NCBI GenBank assembly: GCA_028671895.1 | Contig: CM053798.1 | Span: 10,755,501 to 10,819,500, forward strand | Direction: 5' to 3' | Length of the DNA stretch: 64,000 bases | Source: Oenanthe sinensis | Lineage: Eukaryota; Streptophyta; Magnoliopsida; Apiales; Apiaceae | Shown here: piece after piece, positions 1-10,489 of the stretch | Layout: each line of letters starts with the position of its first letter | Numbering within the stretch: position 1 is the first letter of the stretch | Position numbers and translations under genes: made by a program | Notes under the pieces: generated by a model | What the model was told of the DNA's origin: nothing | The model's input: the letters and a program-made list of their open reading frames with translations, nothing else | Databases searched by the model: none

Positions 1-93
1 TTGAAGGAGAAGCTGGTTGAGTTGTTGAAAAATGCTGAAGAGAAGCTCCTGAATCAATTTCTGAAAGATGACTTTTCCTATAGAAGAATCTGA
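1..93 (+). CDS. C-terminal end of the third ORF of element A (partial)
   Basis: The frame is open from the first base to a TGA at 91-93. It gives a charged, probably helical tail rich in Lys and Glu (start LKEKLVELLKNAEEKL). The same place in elements C and D, just before the polypurine tract, is also occupied by a Lys/Glu-rich C-terminus of the long third frame, so this is assigned by position and composition. The start and the rest of the protein are outside the window. Nothing can be said about function from 30 residues. Confidence 0.6.
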   Translation: MKEKLVELLKNAEEKLLNQFLKDDFSYRRI

Positions 94-181
94 ATCTACA
101 AAGGGTAAACAAACTCTGATGCATTTGTCTTGTATTTTTGACATCATAAGTGAAATTTATGTTTTAATTCTTAAAGCATAA

Positions 182-193
182 ATTGGGGGAGAT
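182..193 (+). promoter_or_regulatory. Polypurine tract of element A
   Basis: The run ATTGGGGGAGAT directly abuts the TG that opens the LTR at 194. It is the plus-strand primer site for reverse transcription. The same GGGGGAGAT stands at the same place in elements C and D. Confidence 0.85.
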
Positions 194-730
194 TGTTAGG
201 AATGCAAACACTGATGATTGTCAGAGAATATCAGATCAGAGTTTATGCTGACGTCATCAGAGTTTACGAAGCTGTCAGACATAGTTTACTCTAACAGAGA
301 ATACTCAATCAGAGTTTACTCTAACAGAGAATGCTCAAATCAGAGAATGACAAACCGACAGAGTCTAGCTTCAGAGTTTAACTGAAAAGGAAATAGACAA
401 ATCAGAGTCTGATTTGGATAGTAAGAAGGAATTCGAGTGCAAGTCTAAATTACCTTATTAAAGCTATTCTATTTCCATTCTGATTTGTAACTGTATTTGT
501 AGCTGTGTCTATATAAACACAGAGATAGGTTATAATCTACATACGTTTTTCAAGCATTATTATTGTAACCTAGCAGCTCTTAAGAACAATATTTGTTGAG
601 AGAGTTTTGTATTCAAGTTCATTATTAATACAAAACAGTATTCCATTCTACATACTTGTGTTCATCTTCGATTAGTTGGTACTATTACATTCAACCCCCC
701 TTCTGTAATAGATTAATTATCTGGGAAACA
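194..730 (+). repeat. 3' LTR of element A (537 bp)
   Basis: It opens with TGTTAGG and closes with GGGAAACA. A TATA box (TATATAAA) is at 510-517, and the usual C-run (CAACCCCCCTTCTG) lies near the 3' end. Upstream of the TATA box the word ATCAGAGTTTA and variants such as CAGAGAAT recur several times (about 230-420). The end matches the layout of the other LTRs here, where the C-run is 30-45 bp before the terminal CA. Confidence 0.85.
510..517 (+). promoter_or_regulatory. TATA box in LTR of element A
   Basis: TATATAAA inside GTCTATATAAACACAG, located as in the LTRs of elements D, E and F. It is the likely core promoter of the LTR. Confidence 0.6.
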
Positions 731-957
731 CCTTAAAAACTTCACATCATCTGCCAAACCTTCAATCTTTGAAGTAAGATGAACAATGTCAACACTCATA
801 TTAGCACTGTCATACTTTAATTCCTTAGCCAAAAACTCAAACCTATTAACTAAACCATCACTAGGTAGCTGTTTAACACTTGGAACAAGAGGTGTAGAAA
901 ATTAAACTTGAACCAATTTTCCATCCTTCTCAACCTTTAAATGTGACGGTGCTAAAC
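731..957 (-). pseudogene. Element B third ORF, distal segment cut off by insertion of C
   Basis: Read on the minus strand, this continues the third ORF of element B from 16165, which ends with ..VKEFLDAK at the target site of element C. It reads as a diverse, partly charged chain with KELKYDSANMSVDIVHL in the middle and KIEGLADDVKFL at the end. One in-frame stop follows KLVQV. The frame is cut again at 730 by element A. The join across element C is supported by the exact 5-bp target duplication TCTTA at 958-962 and 16160-16164. Function is unknown. Confidence 0.75.
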
Positions 958-962
958 TCTTA
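958..962. repeat. Target site duplication of element C, left copy (TCTTA)
   Basis: TCTTA directly precedes the TG of the 5' LTR at 963. The same five bases directly follow the terminal CA of the 3' LTR at 16160-16164. Confidence 0.95.
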
Positions 963-1502
963 TGAAAGACAGAGTGTCTAAACTTGTAACACTATAACTT
1001 ATGTAACTCAACTAAAAGAAAAGATACTTAACTGGAAGACAATCAAGAACATGAAGCCACAAAGAAATCAATACTAAATGAAGACATGGTAATTGATACA
1101 ATTCAACATTAACTATGATCAAACAAAGAAGAAATCATTGAAAGAAGTTCAAGACAGAGTTGTTCATGCCTCATTGATTTGTAACTTAAAGGTTCAAGAT
1201 CATAACTATCAGTATCAATAAGCCTAATTGATTCCAAGTGAACAAGAAGGAAAGCAATAATTGGAAAGCCACATTACTAATTGAATATGGTAATCTATTC
1301 AAGAAGCAGAGACACTATCAAGACTAGTCACTTATGAATCAGACCATTGCATCAAGTGTCAGGACATTGATAGCAAGTTTATGTCAGTAATAGAGATCCA
1401 GGTTCAAGAGCTTGTTGAAGAATATGGAAGAAATAAAGAAATCACAAGTTCAAGATGTTGCATTGAAGTTTCAAGTTGAAGCCCAGAATTTCTCTAAGTA
1501 CA

Positions 1503-1690
1503 AAATGTTCGAGATGGCCAAGTAGAATATTCCTATGTAGAAATTCTACTTAAATGTTCGAGATGGCCAAGTAGAATATTCCTATGTAGAAATTCTACTT
1601 AAATGTTCGAGATAGCCAAGTAGAATATTCCTATGTAGAAATTCTACTTAAATGTTCGAGATGGGCCAAGTAGAAATTCTCAAGTAGATG
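1503..1690 (+). repeat. 49-bp tandem repeats in 5' LTR of C
   Basis: Three near-identical 49-bp units, each with TTCGAGAT, AAGTAGAATATTCC and GTAGAAATTCTACTT, plus a truncated fourth. They lie in the U3 part, upstream of the TATA box. The inner part GTAGAAATTCTAC is itself palindromic. Confidence 0.9.
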
Positions 1691-1800
1691 TTCTAATTGG
1701 CAGATTTCCAAGAATTCAAGATAAGATAAGATTTATGTGGACATCATTGGGCCACGTATATCTTAGTCTTTGAAGACTACAGGACATAGATTACAAGTAG

Positions 1801-1808
1801 TATAAATA
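1801..1808 (+). promoter_or_regulatory. TATA box in 5' LTR of element C
   Basis: TATAAATA in the context TAGTATAAATAGAAG. The same motif is at 15878-15885 in the 3' LTR. It is the likely start of genomic RNA synthesis. Confidence 0.65.
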
Positions 1809-2077
1809 GAAGTACTTGTGTATTTTTTTAAGAGAGCAATATTTTTGAGATAAACACTTGTAAAAGAGAGAGAGAGTATTCACAGAGCTTAGTATCATTT
1901 ACTACCCTCTTTACTTCTGGTGTACTTTGTAATGAATGTTGTAGCAACCCTTTCAAGTTATATATAAGACATATATTCCTTGAATCATTGTGTTCATTTA
2001 TTACATGGTATTTATTGCTTCTTAAATTCGAAAAGTTGTATTCACCCCCCCTCTACAACACATTTGGACCTAACAAT

Positions 2078-2089
2078 TGGTATCAGAGC
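2078..2089 (+). promoter_or_regulatory. Primer binding site of element C (tRNA-Met)
   Basis: TGGTATCAGAGC two bases after the LTR end matches the 3' end of plant initiator tRNA-Met, the usual minus-strand primer of copia elements. Confidence 0.9.
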
Positions 2090-2900
2090 TTCATGTTTAA
2101 CATACAAAACATAGATCCTTGTGTTTGGTAGAAGATTCGTGAGTTTTCTTTTACAGATCTACTTTTTAAGTTTTTCTTGGAAAGTGTGCTTTAATTTGTT
2201 TGACAGAGAAAACTCAGTCTAAAAATTATTTAAATACTCCAGGTGTAATTATTTAGCTTGGGTGGACTTTAGATAATTTTTGTGAATTATTCTGGGTACT
2301 TTGATTTTTGGTGTTCTTCAAGAAGTCATCACTGTTCTTGATAAAGAAGACAAACCCAACAACTTTTGATTACCTTTTCAAAAGACAAAAAGTGAAAAAG
2401 GTGTTATTGACTTTTGATTTGACATATATCTCACAACAAAAAGAATTACAGAAGATATTCAGTACCTAGCACGTGGGTTAGGTGAGTTAGGTGAGAAAAG
2501 CCGCAAAAGTCAAAGTGTGAAAAGTAATATTGTTTATTCAATATTAGAGTGACCTGCAGCAAATTCCAAGGACAAAAGTTCTACATAGAATATTCTACTT
2601 GAATATTCGACTTGAATATTCTACTTGAATATTCGACTTGAATATTCTACTTGAATATTCGACTTGAATATTCTACTTGAATATTCGACTTGAATATTCT
2701 ACTTGAATATTCGACTTGAAGTTCTACTTAGAGAATTTCGACTTAGGCAGTAGTTCTACATAGATATTCAACATAGCCTAGTCTTGGGTACTTAGAAATT
2801 TTTTGGTGTCCAGAACTTGAACCTTGATTTATTTTAAGATAATTTAATTTTCTTGTAATTACTACTCAAGTAATAAGAAAAGTTTATAATCCACATTAAG
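2090..2900 (+). other. Untranslated leader of element C with tandem repeats
   Basis: No coding frame is seen. At about 2588-2718 there are about five copies of a 26-bp unit alternating GAATATTCTACTT and GAATATTCGACTT, then decayed copies to about 2790. The same TTCGACTT word recurs in the spacer after pol. The leader presumably also holds the RNA packaging region. Confidence 0.8.
2588..2718 (+). repeat. 26-bp tandem repeat array in leader of C
   Basis: The unit GAATATTCTACTT + GAATATTCGACTT is repeated about five times. The two half-units differ by single changes (CTA versus CGA). Confidence 0.9.
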
Positions 2901-5351
2901 ATGGCACCTAAAAATAATTTCAAGATTCCAATGTTCGACTGAGATTATTATGAAGAATGGGTGTTGAGAATGAAACTTTACCTTGAGTCCGTCAATCCTG
3001 AATATCTGGAAGTCCTTGACAAAGGTAAATTTGTACCAATGGTTGTTGTTCCTGAGCATATGGAAGGAGATGTGGTAGTACCACAACGGTCTGAGCCTAA
3101 AAAGGCAGTAGACTTTTCAGATGCTGATAAGGAGCAGATAGCTTTCGATACATCCGTTCGACAAACACTGATGGAATCCCTAGATCATGAGATGTTTAAT
3201 GTAGTTAAAGGACTAACTACAGCGAAGAAGATTTGGGATAAGCTAGAGGTCGTCATGGAAGGTACCACTGAGGTCAGAAGCAACAAAACACTTATACTCA
3301 AGATGGAGTATGATACCTTCAGAATAAGAAAAGGTGAAAGCATAACAGATGTCTATTTAAGATTCAGTCAGTTAGTTTTGGATTTGAATCTGAGAGGTGT
3401 AACTCTCCTCGTGGTTGAAGTCAACACGAGATATCTAAAGAACCAGCCAAAAAGCATTGAACATAGAGTCTACGTTGTTAGATAAACCAGAGATTTGCAC
3501 ACAACTTCTCTGAAAGAATATTATGGAATTTTAAAGACCTATGAGCTGGAGACCCTTCAAGATCAAGCATGGGATAATGATTCAAGAGGAAAGGAAGCGG
3601 CATCAGGATTAATTACTGACGAGGAAGAGTCTAAAAAGGCAATGATTGCAGAGAAACCTAGATCATCACCTGCACCACATCAAGTTGAAAATGATAACGA
3701 GTGCACATCAAATAGTGATGATGACTACTTCACCCAAGAAGAGCTGGACAACATGGATGATAGTGTCGTGGCATACATGGCAAGGAAGTTCAGCAACATA
3801 AGATTCAGAAAGAGTAACCGTCCACAAATAAAATCTTCATCTTACTATCGGGTTACTAAGGGTGGTGGTAGTTCTCAAGGTTACAAAGGGAAAGCCAAGA
3901 GTGCCAGCTACAAATCACCGTTGAATTTCAAAATGAAGTTCAAATGCTATAACTGTGGTGAAGCTGGACATTTTGCTACAGACTGCAAGAAGCCGAAACA
4001 GACATATCCCAAAAAAACTTATGAAGCCCTCAAAAGCAAGTATGAAGCCCTGGTGAAGGAAATACATGGAAAAAGAGCTTTAGTTGTAACAGAAGGCAGA
4101 GCTTGGGATGATTCAGATGAGGAATAAGTTACTCATACAGCAAACTTTGCCCTCATGGCTGAGACATCAGATGAACCAGAGGTACCAGTTCTAACCCTTA
4201 AAGAGGAAATGTCTATTGATGATTATAAGGTGCAGAACGGGGCTCTTAGCGAAGAGATCTATATGTTGTGCAAAAGCCTAAATACTTCTAAAAAAGAACA
4301 GAAAACACTTGTTGCCAAATGCAGAATGCTTGAGGCAAAAGTGGAAGAATTAGAGGCTACTTGCACTATAGATACTTCCCTAAGAGACTCTATTAAAACT
4401 TTGGAACACAAGCTAAACCTTAAGGATGAAATAGAAGCATGTCTTAGGAATAAACTAGCTGAGTTAGAAACTAAATGCGAAGCTTATAAACTAGCAGCTA
4501 GTAAAGTGAATGTTGATAGTGGCACATTTAAGAAGATAACTGGAGTCAGTGTAGGACTTGACTATTCTAACTTATCTAAGAAAGAAAGAAAAAGGCCTGT
4601 AGACACTAGTTCCAGTGAGATTAATAAGGAAATACCTACTATTCTTAAATCTGCTGTCAAACCTATCTTTAAACACTTCGTTCCTCGTGAAGAAGAATAG
4701 ACTGAGTTATTAATTAGATATGAGATAGAGATGGAAGATCGCAAGAGAGAACAACCTGTAACTCCTACTAAATCAGTTAGAATCAAATCCCCTAGAGAAG
4801 AATCTAGACCAGGATTAGGAGTTAAGGCTGTTAAACAACAGAGTAAAAAGGAAAAAGGCTTAAAAGAGGTTAAGGCAGAACGAATAAAGAAAGCATGTTA
4901 TCACTATAAATCAACTGAACATCTTTCTTATGCTTGTAAATCTAACATGAATATTCCTGTTGCACATGCCATGCCTGTACCACACACAATGAATAATATG
5001 CATCAGAATCATGCACAATGTGGTCAACCAAACTGTATGCCATGCACTTTTAACGTCATGCAAACGTTTGTGAACTTGATGAATGCAACTAGCCAATCAT
5101 GTCTAAATTCTTCTGCTAGTTCTAATGTCAAAAAGAAGCATGTAAGAGCTAAGACTGTTAGTCCTCCTAAAGTTAGGAGTGACAAGGCCTCTCCTAAGAC
5201 TGACAAATCCATCAAGTCTGAAAAAGGAAAAGACAAAGTCAAAAGCTCTAGTAATGTTAAAAAGAATGCATCTCCTGTTGTTAAATCTGATAATTCTCGA
5301 TCTTATAGAAAAGTCAGGCCCAATCAATCTTGGGTTCCGAAGAACGCCTAA
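2901..5351 (+). pseudogene. gag: Element C gag (capsid/nucleocapsid), broken by stops
   Basis: Gag forms the virus-like particle and binds element RNA. The start ATG at 2901 opens MAPKNNFKIPMF, the same lead-in as the gag of D and E. All segments stay in one frame but are cut by stops at 2940, 3483, 4125 and 4698. The first third is a UBN2-type gag domain (KIWDKLEVVMEGT, SITDVYLRFSQL). A zinc knuckle CYNCGEAGHFATDC is encoded at about 3947-3988. A Glu/Lys-rich coiled-coil segment follows (about 4190-4500). A second knuckle at about 4896-4935 has lost a cysteine (CYHYKSTEH). The frame closes with SWVPKNA just before the pol frame. Lineage is SIRE-type by comparison with the other elements. Confidence 0.9.
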
Positions 5352-5365
5352 TCAACCTGTTATTG

Positions 5366-5371
5366 CAGGGC
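5366..5371 (+). promoter_or_regulatory. Possible 3' splice-like junction at gag/pol boundary of C
   Basis: CAG|GGC follows the gag stop by 17 bases, with a T-rich run before it (CCTGTTATTG). The pol frame opens exactly after CAG. Elements D and E have CAG|GGA at the same place. Use as a splice acceptor is an inference. Confidence 0.35.
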
Positions 5372-8300
5372 ATTAAGCAGAAAAGAAATAAAGTTATATG
5401 GGTGCTAGATAGTGGAGCATCAAGACATATGACAGGAAACAAGTCCCTGTTTACAGAGTTGGTTATGAAGGCTGGCCCTTATGTCACCTTTGGAGATGAC
5501 AGCAAAGGAGTGACAAAGGGATATGGCAAACTGAAGACTGGTAATGTCATCATTGAAGATATTTATTATGTTGAGGGATTGAAGCACAATTTGTTGAGTA
5601 TCAGTCAATTCTGTGACAAAGGTTATGAAATTGTCTTCAATAAGAAAGGTGTATCAATAACTCACATCAAGGAAGGTTCGTTGGCTTTAAGAGGAGTTCG
5701 AAAGACAGATCTTTTTGTTGTGGACATGGATTCGGCAAATCAGAATGAAGTCACCTGTTTCTACAGCAAAGCTTCAGATGATGAAAGCTAGTTATGGGAT
5801 AAAAAGCTATCTCACTTAAACTTCAAAACGATGAATGCTCTCGCGAGGCGAGAATTAGTGAAAGATCTACCTCAGAAGGAGTTTGCTCCTAAAGGATTCT
5901 GTGAAGCTTGTGAAATGGAAAAGTCAAAGCGAGCATCGCATAAAAGTAAAGAAATTTCTAGTATCACTGAACATCTATAACTTCTTCATATGGATTTCTT
6001 TGGCCCAGTGAATGTCCTATCCTTATCTAGGAAAAGATATGCATCGGTAATCGTGGATGACTTCTCCAAGTATACATGGGTATTGTTCGCAATGACGAAA
6101 GACGAAGTACCTTTCCTAATCATTGATCACATCACTCAAATTGAGAATGTTTCAACACTTACTGTGAAGACGATTAGAACAGACAACAACACTGAATTTA
6201 AAAACGCAGTGCTGAATGACTTCTGTGTATCTAAGGGAATACGTCGTCAGTACTCAGCCCTGAGAACTCCACAGCAAAATGGAGTAGTTGAAAGGAAAAA
6301 CAGAACATTGGTTGAAGCAGCAAGAACTTTATTGTACGATTCAAAACTTCCTCTATACTTTTGGGCTGAAGCAGTGAGTACAACATGTTACACTCAAAAT
6401 AGAACCTTGATTATAAAAGATAAAGAAAAGACACCATGTGACCTAATGAATAACAGAAGACCTACAATCAAATACTTTCATGTCTTTGGAGCTAAATGCT
6501 ATGTACTAATAGACGATGAAAATTTAGGCAAGTTTGAAGCAAAAACACGTGAAGGGATATTTGTCGGTTATTCTACAGATGTGGTGGCAGCTTATCGGTA
6601 TTCTTAGTGAGTGATCGAAAAGTGATTGAAAGTTACAATGTCAGATTCGACGATACCAAACTCCTATCAATTTCTAAAGATAATAGTGAACCCGAGTCCC
6701 TAAAGTTTTAGAATCAGGACTTAGATGAACTTGAAGATGAACCTGAGTTGGTTGTTACTTCAAATATGCCAAGTGTTCGAGAAGAAATACCTGAGTCTAG
6801 TGAAAGATCAGTGGAAACTTCTTCCGCACGATCCGGCAACATTTCAGGAGGAGTAAATAGCAGCTCAAGGACAAGTGGTCAAAGCTCAAGAAGAGATGAC
6901 ACTAGTTCTGTAGGAGCTGACACTAACTCAGGGGGAGTTAGTGGAAATAACACAAGTAGTCAACAAATCAATTCAGAAAGTCAAGCTGAATCATCAAGAC
7001 AATTTCAAAGAGAACGTGTATGGAGTAGAGACCATCCGTTTGAATTAATTATTAGTGATCCAGATGCTGGTGTGACTACTAGAAGAAATGCAAGAGCTGA
7101 CATGGCTAATATCTGTTTATTCTCTGGGTTCTTGTCCAAACTGGAACCTAAAAAAATAGAAGAAGCTCTTGGTGATGCTGATTGGGTGGTTGCAATGCAA
7201 GAGGAGCTCAATCAGTTTGAAAGGCAGAAAGTTTGGAAACTGGTACCCCGACCGAAGAACAGATCAGTAATTAGAACTAAGTGGGTATTCAGAAATAAAC
7301 TGGATGAAGACGGACTTGTAACACTAAACAAGGCTCGTTTGGTAGCAAAGGGTTATTCTCAAAAAGAAGGTATTGATTATGATGAGACCTACGCTCCAGT
7401 TGCAAGACTTGAGGCAGTCAGGATGTTCTTGGCCTTTGCAGCACACAAGAATTTCAAGGTTTTTCAGATGGATGTGAAAAGTGCCTTCCTGAATGGAGAG
7501 CTAGAAGAAGAAGTATATCTAGAACAGCCACCTGGCTTTGTTAATCCAGAACTTGTAGATTTTGTGTACTTTCTCTTCAAAGCTGTCTATGGCCTCAAAC
7601 AATCCCCAAGACGATGGTATGAAACCCTATCCTTGTTCTTAATTGCAAGTGGTTTTACTAGGGGAGTAATTGATAAAATATTGTTCTATAAAAATGTAAG
7701 GGGTGATTTAATACTTGTTCAAGTCTATGTGGACGATATTATTTTTGGGTCATCTAATGAGCGCTTGTGCGAGAAATTTGCCAAGTTAATGCAGGATAAG
7801 TATGAGATGAGCATGATGGGAGAGCTGTCCTTCTTCCTTGGATTATAGATTAGTCAGAGAAAAGATGGAATCTTTATCTGTCAGTTCAAGTACATCAAAG
7901 ATTTACTCAAGAAGTATAATCTAGAAGATGCATCAACAACTAAGACTCCCATGGCAACAGCCACGAAGCTTGATGAAGACAAATAAGGTAAACCAGTTGA
8001 CATCACAAGCTATCGAGGTATGATTGGCTCACTCCTCTATTTAACTGCAAGTAGACCCGATATTATGTTCGCAACTTGTTTGTGTGCAAGGTTCCAAGTG
8101 GATCCTAGAGAATCACATCTCATAGCCGTCAAACGAATCTTTAGGTATCTCAAGGGCACATTAAATCTAGGGATTTGGTACCCAAGAGATACAGGTTTTA
8201 ATCTAATTGGCTATTCGGATTCAGACTATGCAGGTTGCAGGATTGATAGGAAAAGCACATATGGTGCATGTCAATTTCTTGGCAAAAGATTGGTGTCCTG

Positions 8301-8670
8301 GCAAAGTAAAAAGCAACACACAATATCTACTTCTACTGCTGAAGCTGAGTACATTGATGCTGGAAGCTGTGTAGCTCAAATACTGTGGATGAGGAACCAA
8401 TTGAAAGATTATGGCATGGAGCACAAAAAGATTCCAATCATGTGTGACAACACAAGTGCCATTGCCATGACCAACAATCCTGTAGACCACTCAAGAACCA
8501 AGCATATAGACATCAGGTATCACTTCATTAGAGAACATGTCGAGGAGGGGACTGTGGAGTTACATTTTGTGCCCACAATGCAATAAATTGCAGATATATT
8601 CACTAAACCTCTTGATGAAGTAACATTCAATAGGTTAGTTAGTGAATTGGGGATGCTTAACACAAGTTAG
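5369..8670 (+). pseudogene. pol: Element C pol (PR-IN-RT-RNase H), broken
   Basis: The polyprotein would supply protease, integrase, reverse transcriptase and RNase H. In order: protease site LDSGASRHMTG (about 5402); GAG-pre-integrase; integrase core from MDFFGPV (5990) through IRTDNNTEF and QQNGVVERKNRTL; a Ser-rich linker (6750-7010); reverse transcriptase from WVFRNKLDEDG with YVDDIIFGSS (about 7726); RNase H with STAEAEYI (about 8335) and DIFTKPLDE. Stops fall at 5789, 5979, 6605, 7846, 7984 and 8584, and the frame shifts between 6607 and 6748. Several stops are one transition from the residue expected by comparison with D and E (Trp to TAG in SWLWDKK, Gln to TAA before IADI). The catalytic motifs themselves survive. 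Confidence 0.93.
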
Positions 8671-10489
8671 TGATTTCTCCTATCTGTAAAATTCCAGTTT
8701 AATCATGTACATATGTTTTTAGTCTTGTCAATTGCCTATTTTGTTTGTGCAAAGTTGAAAACATATGTAAATAATCTCTACAATTGCTCAAAATATCACT
8801 TCTGCATGCTAATTAATCATTATGGACTTAGACTTTAAAATGGTTAATTAATGAGTATTATAGGATGCATGTTGTGTTATTTTACATAAATTCATTGTGC
8901 TTTATGTGTAATTATTGGTTAAATCTTTGAATTTATGTTTGTTAGATTGCATGATCATAGGGGGAGTTAAATTCATATTATTCTAAATTTTTCATGATTT
9001 TTTAGATGAATTTACCTGTGTTTTTCATGTAATTTTTATTAATTTAGAGGCCTTAGAATTGTCAAGGAATGTTCTTAATTATTTACTTTGTTAAAAATCC
9101 TTGAATTGATATTTATATTAATTTGACAAAATTTAATTGTTATTTTTATTGCAAAAATTGCCAAATTATTATAACTATCTTCAAAATTAAAAATTTTGAA
9201 AATTCGAAGTCTGGGAAGAATATTTGAGATACAGTCTATCTCGAAATTCATCTCGAAATTCGACTTGAATTTTGAGTTACAGTTCCCAGTATGGCTGCTC
9301 AAAATTCCAAGTCAGGGATCGTATTATCTCAAATATTCGACTTGATGTTCGAGTTAGTCTCTATCTCGAATATTATCTCAAATATTCGACTTGATGTTCG
9401 AGTTAGTCTCTATCTCGAATATTATCTCGAATATTTGACTTGATGTTCGAGTTAGTCTCTATCTCGAATATTATCTCGAATTTTGACTTGATGTTCGAGT
9501 TAGTATCTATCTCAAATATTATCTCGAATATTCGACTTAGTCTCTATCTCGAATATTATCTCGAATTTCGACTTGATGTTCGAGTTAGTCTCTATCTCGA
9601 ATATTATCTCAAATATTTGACTTGATGTTCGAGTTAGTCTCTATCTCGAATATTATCTCGAATTTTGACTTGATGTTCGAGTTAGTCTCTATCTCGAATA
9701 TTATCTCGAATTTCGACTTGATGTTTCGAGATGGGTTTCCCTGGTGGGTTTTTACGCTGTTTTAATTGATTAAGTGATTATTTGTTCGAGTTAGTGTCTA
9801 TCTCGAACTTTATCTCGAATTTCGACTTGATGTTCGAGATAGTCTCTATCTCGAAACTCATCTCGAATTTCGACTTAAATGTTCGAGATAGTGTTCGACT
9901 TAGGTTCCCCAGTGCGTACTTAGCATTTTTTTCTATTTTTACAGGGGTATCTTTGTCTTTGCTCATTCATGCCTATATATACATCTCTAACTCGTGTAAA
10001 TTTTTCACTTTTACCTAATTGTTTTTAACCCTAATCTTCTACAGCCCCCACCTTCCCTCCCTGCGATTTCAAACATTCAAAGCCCTGTTCATTCGAGTGT
10101 GTCAAATCTCTTACATACCACAAATTGCTGCCCGATTTTAGTTTACTATTCTCTGTTTGCGTTCCTAATTACCTGTGTTTGTGTATTTGATCGTGTCTGA
10201 TAATCTGCTACGTTTGCTATATATACACGCATATACACACAACTATCACGGTTAATTGCATACATAGTTTAGTTTTTATACCGCTTATTTGGGTTGCAGA
10301 AATTAGTGGATTGGGTTGCGTTTGATATCGTATTTACAGTAGTTAATTCCACAGTTTAGTGATCTACTTTTCGGTTCTCTAAAAGGAATTAATTAATTTA
10401 CGTGTTTTATTTTTCCTTGATTAATTGCTAGCTTTATTTGTTTTTCTCAAATCACACTTTAACTCAAGGAATTTTTTTTTTTTACTGAA
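8671..10489 (+). other. Spacer between pol and third ORF of C, with repeat array
   Basis: This 1.8 kb stretch has no supported gene. It holds a polypurine-like GGGGGAG at 8960-8966, a large TTCGA-type tandem array (about 9225-9890), a TATA-like CCTATATATACATC near 9971, then a T-rich stretch leading to the third ORF. The TATA-like site plus about 500 bases of leader could be a separate promoter for the third ORF; this is an inference. Confidence 0.6.
9225..9890 (+). repeat. 49-bp tandem repeat array in spacer of C
   Basis: The unit is close to CTATCTCGAATATTATCTC followed by GAATTTTGACTTGATGTTCG and AGTTAGTCT, 49 bp, present about eight times between 9310 and 9720 with decayed copies on both sides. 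It combines the two words of this family, TCTCGAA and TTCGACTT. Short ORFs seen across it on both strands are products of the repeat. Confidence 0.9.

Larger units (their letters stand above)
1..730 (+). mobile_element. Element A: 3' end of a SIRE-type copia retrotransposon
   Basis: Only the last codons of the third open frame, the polypurine tract and the 3' LTR are inside the window. The sequence that follows position 730 is minus-strand coding DNA of element B, so A is inserted in B's third frame. The candidate 5-bp target duplication at the right end is CCTTA (731-735); its partner lies outside the window. Its words (TCAGAGTTTA, some TCAGAGTCT) resemble those of element E, which suggests a related subfamily. 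Confidence 0.85.
963..2075 (+). repeat. 5' LTR of element C (1113 bp)
   Basis: It runs from TGAAAGACAGAG to GGACCTAACA and is followed by the primer site. TATA box TATAAATA is at 1801-1808 and the C-run is at 2041-2051. From about 1503 it holds three copies of a 49-bp unit (AAATGTTCGAGATGGCC...) plus a partial one. The 3' LTR has four full copies and also about 44 bp that are missing here just after GATGTTCT (near 1690). These two differences explain most of the 96-bp length gap between the LTRs. Confidence 0.95.

Noticed and set aside
1503..1690. Regular repeats that might be read as a CRISPR array
   Set aside because: The 49-bp units are directly tandem, without unique spacers, in a plant LTR; the same holds for 2588-2718 and 9225-9890.
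9440..10018. Short ORFs reading ISNIISNFDLMFELVS-type repeats
   Set aside because: They are translations of the 49-bp array, appear in several frames and on both strands, and have no independent support.
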